Assembly (NCBI GenBank): GCA_949840855.1
Contig: CATKYP010000081.1
Location: 1-5,103, forward strand
Length of the DNA: 5,103 nucleotides
Direction of reading: 5' to 3'
From: an uncultured Bacilli bacterium
GTDB taxonomy: Bacteria; Bacillota_I; Bacilli_A; RF39; UBA660
Positions 1-4,152 of this stretch are shown in pieces (position 1 is the stretch's first letter; every line of letters starts with the position of its first letter). The notes under the pieces were generated by a model, which was not told where the DNA came from, made no database searches, and worked only from the letters and a program-made list of their open reading frames with translations. The translations under genes and the position numbers were made by a program.

Positions 1-347
1 TCAATAAAATTTAAATATTTATCAACAAACTCATCAAAATAATCTCCATACATTAATCTAACAAATGTTAATAGTTTTTCTTTTGTACCTTTTGGTGAAT
101 AAATATTAATTTTATGTTTCATCCCCAAAACTTCAATGTTAACAATAAATGTAGGAAAATCTAAAATATGATCTGAATGTAAATGTGTTAATAGAATTGT
201 ATCTATTTCTTTTAAGTCGTAATTTTCTTTAATTAATTGCTTGATTGTTCCCGGTCCAATATCTATTAGAATATTATTCTCAATTATCAAACTAGCACAA
301 TTTGATTTTGAATAGATGGAACCTGTACCTAGAATTTTCACTTTCAT
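1..347 (-). CDS. RNase Z-like metallo-beta-lactamase-fold hydrolase, 3' part cut off by window
   Basis: The first 115 residues of a minus-strand protein are present; the rest lies beyond the left edge. It starts MKVKILGTGS, has a beta-strand pattern with LIDIGPGT (about residues 27-34), then the metal-binding signature THLHSDH (His55, His57, Asp59, His60). This is the HxHxDH motif of metallo-beta-lactamase-fold enzymes, and the opening resembles the RNase Z/ElaC branch (tRNA 3' processing or related phosphodiesterases). The precise substrate cannot be decided, because the C-terminal metal ligands are missing. The ATG at 347-345 is chosen because a GGTGGT ribosome-binding-like site lies 3 bases upstream, a promoter precedes it, and the conserved fold begins immediately. 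It points away from the recombinase and mobilization genes, so it may be flanking chromosomal DNA rather than part of the element (inference). Confidence 0.88.
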   Translation of the reverse strand, partial: MKVKILGTGSIYSKSNCASLIIENNILIDIGPGTIKQLIKENYDLKEIDTILLTHLHSDHILDFPTFIVNIEVLGMKHKINIYSPKGTKEKLLTFVRLMYGDYFDEFVDKYLNFI

Positions 348-362
348 TGTACCACCAATATA

Positions 363-391
363 ATTTTACTATAAAATTGCATTTTTTTTAA
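363..391 (-). promoter_or_regulatory. Predicted sigma-A-type promoter of the MBL-fold gene
   Basis: Read on the minus strand, TTAAAA (391-386) is followed after 17 bases by TAAAAT (368-363), about 16 bases before the ATG. This gives a very short leader. The -35 element abuts that of the divergent plus-strand promoter, so the two promoters may interfere or share control. AT-rich sequence makes chance matches easy. Confidence 0.5.
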
Positions 392-418
392 GACATTTAA
401 GAAAATTTATGTTAGAAT
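390..418 (+). promoter_or_regulatory. Predicted extended -10 promoter for the 94-aa gene leader
   Basis: AAGACA (390-395), a 17-base spacer, then TAGAAT (413-418) with the extended -10 TG at 410-411. Transcription would begin near 425 and run through about 174 nt of structured leader before the ATG at 599. The same TGn extended -10 with 17-base spacing recurs before the recombinase and the SET gene. Confidence 0.55.
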
Positions 419-506
419 ATTATTAGAAATTGATATTTAAGTATCTATTTCCAATTTACGAGGAAAAGTTTGAAATAACTTAACCACTCGCTCCATTGAG
501 AGAATT

Positions 507-529
507 ACTCACACCATCGTGTGAGTTTT
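507..529 (+). terminator. Hairpin with short U tract (weak terminator-like)
   Basis: A perfect 8-bp stem, ACTCACAC/GTGTGAGT, with a CATC loop is followed by only four T residues and then ATATT. The stem is solid but the U tract is poor, so it may be a regulatory stem rather than a terminator. Confidence 0.4.
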
Positions 530-542
530 ATATTGCAAATTT

Positions 543-574
543 ATCCTATATCACTCGTTGATATGGGATTTTTT
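543..574 (+). terminator. Rho-independent terminator inside the leader of the 94-aa gene
   Basis: ATCCTATATCA (543-553) pairs with TGATATGGGAT (559-569) through 11 pairs, one of them G-U, around a CTCGT loop. It is followed at once by a run of six T (569-574). It ends 8 bases before the AAAGGAGG of the downstream gene. Lying between promoter and coding region, it is suited to conditional attenuation, or it ends an upstream small RNA. Confidence 0.7.
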
Positions 575-598
575 CATGTTTGAAAGGAGGATTTACAA

Positions 599-883
599 AT
601 GAAAATAACCATAGAACCTTTAGAATTTCCTTTATGTGTTAAAGAAAAACTTATGAAGATACCTAAAATATCAAAACTACATATTGAATTTGTAAATGGG
701 AAAAATATTCATTTTGATAAAACCAATCTTTCAATCAATGAACCACACAAAGTTATTATTAGTAATGAAGAATCTTGTATAATACTTCTTTCCTATCCAA
801 ATGATAATAATTTATATCTCAAAGATAGTTTAGAAATTATTACTCTTGAATCTATAAAATTTTTGATTTTAAAAATGTTGTAA
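599..883 (+). CDS. Hypothetical 94-aa protein of unknown function
   Basis: I do not recognise this protein. It is 94 residues, starts at an ATG 8 bases after a perfect AAAGGAGG (583-590), and ends in TAA. The sequence is mixed and slightly basic, with several short hydrophobic beta-like stretches (VIISNEESCIILLSYP near residues 52-67) and a hydrophobic C-terminal helix-like segment (ESIKFLILKML). There is no signal peptide, no clear transmembrane span, no zinc-binding cysteine set (only two Cys) and no helix-turn-helix I can assign. It has its own promoter and a long structured leader, so its expression is probably conditional. It lies between the divergent MBL gene and the recombinase. It may be an accessory gene of the element's left end or a host gene next to the insertion site. 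Confidence 0.75.
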   Translation: MKITIEPLEFPLCVKEKLMKIPKISKLHIEFVNGKNIHFDKTNLSINEPHKVIISNEESCIILLSYPNDNNLYLKDSLEIITLESIKFLILKML

Positions 884-911
884 AAAATAAATTTTTTAAA
901 ATTTTATTTTT
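882..911 (+). terminator. A/T-only hairpin after the 94-aa gene, possible terminator
   Basis: AAAAATAAA (883-891) can pair with TTTATTTTT (903-911), overlapping the stop codon of the 94-aa gene and ending in five T. The stem is all A-T, hence weak. A second small stem, CCCTT (912-916) with AAGGG (924-928), follows directly. Either could end transcription; neither is strong. Confidence 0.35.
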
Positions 912-959
912 CCCTTTATTTATAAGGGTTTGCAAGCAAAAATTATTTTTCAATGTCCG

Positions 960-988
960 TTTACTTTCCGGTTAAAATGTGGTATTAT
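960..988 (+). promoter_or_regulatory. Predicted extended -10 promoter of the serine recombinase gene
   Basis: TTTACT (960-965), a 17-base spacer, and TATTAT (983-988) with the extended -10 TG at 980-981. Transcription would start near 995 and include the two hairpins before the ATG at 1101. This promoter lies inside the open frame that extends upstream of the recombinase, which argues against starting the protein farther upstream. Confidence 0.6.
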
Positions 989-991
989 GGT

Positions 992-1022
992 AATATACGA
1001 AAATTGTAAGAATTCGTATATT
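992..1022 (+). promoter_or_regulatory. Perfect 10-bp inverted repeat at the 5' end of the recombinase transcript
   Basis: AATATACGAA (992-1001) and TTCGTATATT (1013-1022) are exact reverse complements with an 11-base loop. The repeat sits at or just after the predicted transcription start. It could be an operator for a dimeric regulator, a 5' stabilising hairpin, or part of an attachment site of the recombinase. The sequence alone does not choose. Confidence 0.5.
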
Positions 1023-1043
1023 TTATGTATTTTTGTAGTTCTT

Positions 1044-1072
1044 AACACAAGGAAATTCTCTTGTGTTTTTTT
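1044..1072 (+). terminator. Rho-independent terminator in the recombinase leader (attenuator candidate)
   Basis: AACACAAG (1044-1051) pairs perfectly with CTTGTGTT (1060-1067) over an 8-base loop, and the T run covers 1066-1072. It lies between the predicted recombinase promoter and its ribosome binding site, so full transcription of the recombinase would require read-through. No competing antiterminator stem is obvious. Confidence 0.65.
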
Positions 1073-1083
1073 GTCGTTCAAAG

Positions 1084-1090
1084 AAAGGAG
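1084..1090 (+). promoter_or_regulatory. Ribosome binding site that fixes the recombinase start
   Basis: AAAGGAG lies 10 bases before the ATG at 1101. The open frame continues upstream to a TTG at 930, but only the ATG at 1101 has a good Shine-Dalgarno site, and it places the conserved catalytic-domain start at the usual distance from the N terminus. Confidence 0.85.
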
Positions 1091-1100
1091 AAGAAAAAAT

Positions 1101-2837
1101 ATGAGTGGAGAAAAGAAGAACTTTGTTGTAGGGATTTATCCTCGCGTCAGTACAGAGGATCAGTCTAGATTTGGTTTTAGTTTGGATGAGCAAGAAGAAA
1201 GTCTTAAAAGGTTGTGTGAATGGAAAGGATATAAGATTTATAAAGTCTATCGTGAAGAAGGAGTTTCTGCTAAAAGTATGAATCGACCTAAGTTTCAAGA
1301 AATGATACAAGATATGAAAGATGGTAAGATAAACAAAATACTTGTTTATAAGTTAGACAGATTAACTCGTTCCATTCAAGACTTAGAAACCATTTGTAAA
1401 TTGTTAGAAGAATACAAATGTGATTTAGAAAGTGAATGTGAAGAGATTAATACTTCTACTCCTACTGGGGTATTCTTTATGAGAATGACTACTATTCTTG
1501 CTCAATTAGAAATTGAGAGAACTTCAGAAAGAACTAAGTTTGGTCTTATGGGAGCAGCCAAGAAAGGACATTTTTCTGGCAAAGCTCCTATTGGTTACCG
1601 TAAAATCAATAAAGAACTTGTTATTGATGAAGTAGAAAGTGAAGTTGTAAAAGATATTTTTAAGTCTTATTTAAGTGGTTTATCAGTATGTACTATTACG
1701 AAAAAACTAAATGAAAAGAATGCTTTAAGTCGTAATTGGAGAACTACTACTATTGATAGAATGTTGTGTAATTATATCTATGCAGGCAATTATCAACATC
1801 GTAAAAGAATACAAAACGAAGAAACTATCCTACTTGAAGATGTATGCCCTGCTATCATTGATAAGCATGATTTTGAGTTGGTTCAAAAGCAAAAAGAAAA
1901 GAACCTAAAGAACTATACTCGAAAACACACCTATGTTTATATGCAGAAGATTGTCTGTTCAAAGTGTAATAAAATTATGGGCGGTTCTTCTACTACATCC
2001 AAGAATAAACCTACTCAAATCTATTACAAATGTAATTGTTGTAATACTAGAATTAATGAGAAGAAAATTGAACAGCCATTAATGTTCTTCTTAAATGATA
2101 TGCTAGATTATTACTTACTTATAGATAACAACTATAAATCGTTTTTTAACGAAGATTTAACAATAGAAATAAAAAGATATGAGAAGATATTAAAAGACTT
2201 GAATACAAAGCTACAAAGGATTAAAAACGCCTATTTAAATAGTAGTATTGAACAAGATGACTTTATAGATGAAGAAAAAAGTATTAAAATGCAAATTGAA
2301 GAAACAAAGATTAAACTAAATAATTTGAATAATGCTGATGAAAATCTAAATCATAAAGAAGATTTAAGACTTTATAACAATCTATTTCACCTAGAAAAAA
2401 TGAAATATAAATCTTACTATGTTAGAAAGAATGGACTATGGAATAAACTCACTAAAGAACAAAAGACAGAACTAATAACTAAATATATAGATTCTATTGA
2501 AATTGAAAAAAAGAAAGATGAAATCATTATTAAGAAAATCAATATCAACAAAAAGGAAATTCAAAATATTGGTTATATGTTTAGAAATGATTGCTTTGAT
2601 ATGGCAGTTAATATTAATGACAGAGATATTATTTTTTCTAATGAACGAACTAAAGAAGATATTACAAAATATATTAAATCGTTAAGTAAATTTTATAAAA
2701 TAGCACCTATTACCATTGAAAAAGACAAGTTGGATATTGCCAGTTTATCTAATAATTCTTTATTACAAATTATACCTAACAAAAAGGAAAATAAATTTGA
2801 TAAAGAGAAATATACTTTATTACAGATAGGTGCTTAA
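1101..2837 (+). CDS. Large serine recombinase (site-specific integrase of a mobile element)
   Basis: A 578-residue DNA recombinase that would integrate and excise the element through a covalent 5'-phosphoserine intermediate. The N-terminal resolvase domain (about 9-155) carries YPRVSTEDQ with nucleophile Ser17 and Arg15, the active-site arginines in YKLDRLTR (Arg87, Arg90), and the long helix with LEIERTSERT (about 136-145). Residues about 160-265 form the recombinase DNA-binding domain, opening with GKAPIGYRK. A zinc beta-ribbon follows, with CSKC (286-289) and CNCC (311-314). A coiled-coil-rich stretch spans about 352-411, and a lysine-rich C-terminal tail completes the protein. The length and domain order are those of a full large serine recombinase, with no frameshift or missing catalytic residue. 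It has its own promoter and a terminator-bearing leader. Its stop codon lies inside the next gene's promoter. Attachment sites of such enzymes are often next to the gene, probably upstream here. Confidence 0.95.
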   Translation: MSGEKKNFVVGIYPRVSTEDQSRFGFSLDEQEESLKRLCEWKGYKIYKVYREEGVSAKSMNRPKFQEMIQDMKDGKINKILVYKLDRLTRSIQDLETICKLLEEYKCDLESECEEINTSTPTGVFFMRMTTILAQLEIERTSERTKFGLMGAAKKGHFSGKAPIGYRKINKELVIDEVESEVVKDIFKSYLSGLSVCTITKKLNEKNALSRNWRTTTIDRMLCNYIYAGNYQHRKRIQNEETILLEDVCPAIIDKHDFELVQKQKEKNLKNYTRKHTYVYMQKIVCSKCNKIMGGSSTTSKNKPTQIYYKCNCCNTRINEKKIEQPLMFFLNDMLDYYLLIDNNYKSFFNEDLTIEIKRYEKILKDLNTKLQRIKNAYLNSSIEQDDFIDEEKSIKMQIEETKIKLNNLNNADENLNHKEDLRLYNNLFHLEKMKYKSYYVRKNGLWNKLTKEQKTELITKYIDSIEIEKKKDEIIIKKININKKEIQNIGYMFRNDCFDMAVNINDRDIIFSNERTKEDITKYIKSLSKFYKIAPITIEKDKLDIASLSNNSLLQIIPNKKENKFDKEKYTLLQIGA

Positions 2838-2862
2838 AATTAATTCAAAATTATGATAAAAT
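2834..2862 (+). promoter_or_regulatory. Predicted extended -10 promoter of the SET-GNAT operon
   Basis: TTAAAA (2834-2839), a 17-base spacer, and TAAAAT (2857-2862) preceded by the extended -10 TG at 2854-2855. The -35 element overlaps the recombinase stop codon (2835-2837). Transcription would start near 2869, giving a leader of about 29 nt. No terminator separates the recombinase from this operon, so read-through is also possible. Confidence 0.55.
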
Positions 2863-2897
2863 AGTTTTTAGAAAAATCACTATTCTAGGAGGTTTGT

Positions 2898-3404
2898 ATG
2901 CTAAAATCTGTATTATCTAATAAAGTTGAAATAAGAACAAATTCATTAAATGGCAAAGGTATATTTGCTAAAGAAAATATTAAAAAAGGAGAAATAGTAT
3001 TTATTAAAGGTGGTCATATACTAACAAGAGATGAAATATTTTCCTCTGGAGTAATAAATAGTTATTTTCCTATTAGTGATGAATATTTTCTAGGTGCTAC
3101 TAATAAAGATGAAGAAGATCAAATAAAATTATACCAAAACCATTCATGCAATCCTAATGTTGGGTTACATGGAGAAATTACATTTATAGCAATGAGAGAT
3201 ATAGAAAAAGACGAAGAATTAACTGTTGATTATGCTTTTATAGATAATGAAGATTATTCATTTGAGTGTACTTGTGGTTCAAACAATTGCAGAAAAATAA
3301 TTACAGGATTTGATTGGAAAATAAAAGAATTACAAGATAAACATTATGAATACTTTGCACAATATTTAAAAGATAAAATTGATAATGAAAGGAGAACAAA
3401 ATGA
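2898..3404 (+). CDS. SET-domain protein-lysine methyltransferase-like protein
   Basis: A compact 168-residue protein with all core marks of the SET fold, which transfers a methyl group from S-adenosylmethionine to protein lysines. NGKGIFAKENIKKGE (18-32) is the N-terminal SET motif. NHSCNPN (81-87) forms the pseudoknot and cofactor site. EELTVDY (106-112) supplies the conserved tyrosine Tyr112. The post-SET motif CTCGSNNC gives Cys124, Cys126 and Cys131, which with Cys84 could hold one zinc. There is no signal peptide or membrane segment, so it should act in the cytoplasm. The ATG at 2898 follows AGGAGG (2887-2892) by 5 bases. The stop TGA overlaps the start of the GNAT gene. Bacterial SET proteins are known but far less common than eukaryotic ones. 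The substrate here is unknown; a methyltransferase role is family knowledge, not shown by the sequence. Confidence 0.9.
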   Translation: MLKSVLSNKVEIRTNSLNGKGIFAKENIKKGEIVFIKGGHILTRDEIFSSGVINSYFPISDEYFLGATNKDEEDQIKLYQNHSCNPNVGLHGEITFIAMRDIEKDEELTVDYAFIDNEDYSFECTCGSNNCRKIITGFDWKIKELQDKHYEYFAQYLKDKIDNERRTK

Positions 3405-3898
3405 TAGAATATAAGAAAATTGATATTACTCATAAACAGGATTTAAAGAAACTAATTGAAGATGTTTTAACCAAATTAGAAAGAAAGGAATTCTTTATCC
3501 CATTTACAGAAGATGAAATCGAAGGAATGTTTGATCCAGATACAACTATAATATATGGTGCTTTTGATGATGATAAACTTGTAGGTACAGCACAGTTATA
3601 TTTACAAGAATCATATGTTAAGGATATTAAAGAAATTATTGATTTAAACGATAATAAGGTTGTTGAACTTGGTGGCTATTTAGTATTAGAAGAATATAGA
3701 AATAAAGGTATAATGAAAAAACTTGAAACTATTTTAGTAGATGAAGCAAGAAATAATGGTTATGAATTTATTGTTATAACTATTCATCCAGATAATGTTC
3801 CATCTAATAAAGTTGCTGAATCTATAGATGCAAAAATAGTTATGACTACAAATTTAGGAGACTATTTAAGAAATATATATCTTTTAAAATTGAAATAA
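3401..3898 (+). CDS. GNAT-family N-acetyltransferase
   Basis: A 165-residue predicted acetyl-CoA-dependent acetyltransferase. The GNAT core is visible as IIYGAFDDDKLVGTAQLYL (50-68), the strand ELGGYLVLEEYR (89-100), and the pyrophosphate-binding loop RNKGIM (100-105) leading into a long helix (about 105-118). EFIVITIHPDNVPSNKVAESIDAKIV (about 122-147) forms the later strand and helix. In the loop the usual final G or A of R/Q-x-x-G-x-G/A is Met105, a mild departure. The substrate (amino group of a small molecule, antibiotic or protein) cannot be inferred. The ATG overlaps the SET stop in ATGA, and AAAGGAG (3388-3394) lies 6 bases upstream inside the SET gene, so the two are almost certainly translationally coupled and co-regulated. 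A strong terminator follows 18 bases after the stop. Confidence 0.88.
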   Translation: MIEYKKIDITHKQDLKKLIEDVLTKLERKEFFIPFTEDEIEGMFDPDTTIIYGAFDDDKLVGTAQLYLQESYVKDIKEIIDLNDNKVVELGGYLVLEEYRNKGIMKKLETILVDEARNNGYEFIVITIHPDNVPSNKVAESIDAKIVMTTNLGDYLRNIYLLKLK

Positions 3899-3915
3899 GA
3901 AAATAATTTATATTC

Positions 3916-3936
3916 AAGAGCTTCAGCTCTTTTTTT
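3916..3936 (+). terminator. Rho-independent terminator ending the SET-GNAT operon
   Basis: AAGAGC (3916-3921) pairs with GCTCTT (3926-3931) around a TTCA loop, and the T run covers 3930-3936. It lies 18 bases after the GNAT stop and separates the cargo operon from the mobilization genes. Confidence 0.85.
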
Positions 3937-3940
3937 GTTG

Positions 3941-3952
3941 TCTAAATTTAGA
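3941..3952. repeat. 12-bp perfect palindrome between terminator and mobilization genes
   Basis: TCTAAATTTAGA is a perfect palindrome whose last base is the first A of the ribosome binding site at 3952-3959. It could be an operator or simply AT-rich coincidence. I see no convincing promoter between the terminator and the 60-codon ORF, so how the mobilization genes are transcribed is unclear. Confidence 0.35.
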
Positions 3953-3959
3953 AAGGAGG
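3952..3959 (+). promoter_or_regulatory. Ribosome binding site pointing to an AUU start
   Basis: AAAGGAGG is a perfect Shine-Dalgarno site. The codon at the ideal distance, 7 bases downstream, is ATT (3967-3969). No ATG, GTG or TTG lies near it in the open frame. Confidence 0.6.
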
Positions 3960-3966
3960 CAAAACT

Positions 3967-4149
3967 ATTAACTACTTTTTTCAAGTAGTCGTACCCCAAA
4001 TTCTTGATTATTTTAAGGAAAATAAAGAAGTAATTCCTAACTATCTAATGCTTGAAGTTTTAAGAAAAGATAAACAATATCAAGAACAAATTGAGAAGAT
4101 TTTAGAATTATCCAAGGAAGAAAATAAAAATAATCAGAAAGGAAAATAA
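3967..4149 (+). CDS. Small 60-codon protein ahead of the relaxase, apparent AUU start
   Basis: An open frame of 60 codons runs from ATT at 3967 to TAA at 4147-4149, 3 bases before the relaxase ATG. The product reads (M/I)NYFFQVVVPQILDYFKENK and continues to a very charged, helix- and coiled-coil-like C terminus (QYQEQIEKILELSKEENKNNQKGK). A frame of this length without stops in such AT-rich DNA, an amphipathic composition and a perfect AAAGGAGG at proper spacing support real coding. The only in-frame ATG is at codon 28 (4048), which lacks a good ribosome binding site. The start may therefore be a genuine AUU, known to keep expression low in a few bacterial genes, or a start codon lost by a single-base change. 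I do not recognise the family; an accessory mobilization protein acting with the relaxase is a guess from position. Confidence 0.6.
   Translation: MNYFFQVVVPQILDYFKENKEVIPNYLMLEVLRKDKQYQEQIEKILELSKEENKNNQKGK
3971..3989. repeat. Perfect 7-bp inverted repeat, candidate oriT or translational hairpin
   Basis: ACTACTT (3971-3977) and AAGTAGT (3983-3989) are exact reverse complements around a TTTTC loop. It sits directly after the AUU start of the small ORF and 163 bp before the relaxase ATG. MobV relaxases usually act on an oriT just upstream of their gene that contains a short inverted repeat followed by the nick site, so this is a candidate oriT. I cannot match the classic pMV158 nick sequence with confidence. 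As RNA it would form a hairpin that could hinder initiation. Confidence 0.45.
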
Positions 4150-4152
4150 AAA

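Larger units (their letters stand above)
425..582 (+). promoter_or_regulatory. Structured 5' leader with tandem hairpins (possible attenuator or small RNA)
   Basis: Between the predicted start of transcription and the Shine-Dalgarno site are several inverted repeats. GAAATTGATA (426-435) faces TATCTATTTC (442-451) with one mismatch. ACTCACAC (507-514) faces GTGTGAGT (519-526). A strong terminator hairpin lies at 543-574. TGAG at 497-500 could pair with CTCA at 508-511, competing with the second hairpin, so alternative folds exist. The ACGAG at 458-462 is exactly complementary to the CTCGT loop (554-558) of the terminator. I do not recognise a known riboswitch class, T-box motif or convincing leader peptide here. 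It may be a cis-acting attenuator or a separate short RNA of about 150 nt; the sequence does not decide. Confidence 0.45.

Noticed and set aside
348..360. GGTGGTAC on the minus strand as a T-box-like antiterminator motif
   Set aside because: The full T-box consensus and a terminator are absent, and the position just before the ATG fits a ribosome binding site.
1025..1045. Short open frame (MYFCSS) in the recombinase leader as a regulatory leader peptide
   Set aside because: It has no Shine-Dalgarno site, and a six-codon frame is expected by chance.
930..1100. Upstream in-frame extension of the recombinase from a TTG at 930 (57 extra codons)
   Set aside because: The stretch has no ribosome binding site, contains the predicted promoter, a 10-bp inverted repeat and a terminator, and encodes a sequence unlike the N terminus of serine recombinases. 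The ATG at 1101 has a good AAAGGAG and places Ser17 at the normal distance.
1023..1310. Minus-strand open frame of 95 codons
   Set aside because: It lies antisense to the recombinase leader and catalytic domain, has no good ribosome binding site, and is explained by the coding strand's composition.
2497..2685. Plus-strand 62-codon open frame inside the recombinase
   Set aside because: It is an out-of-frame shadow of the lysine-rich C-terminal part of the recombinase and has no family features.
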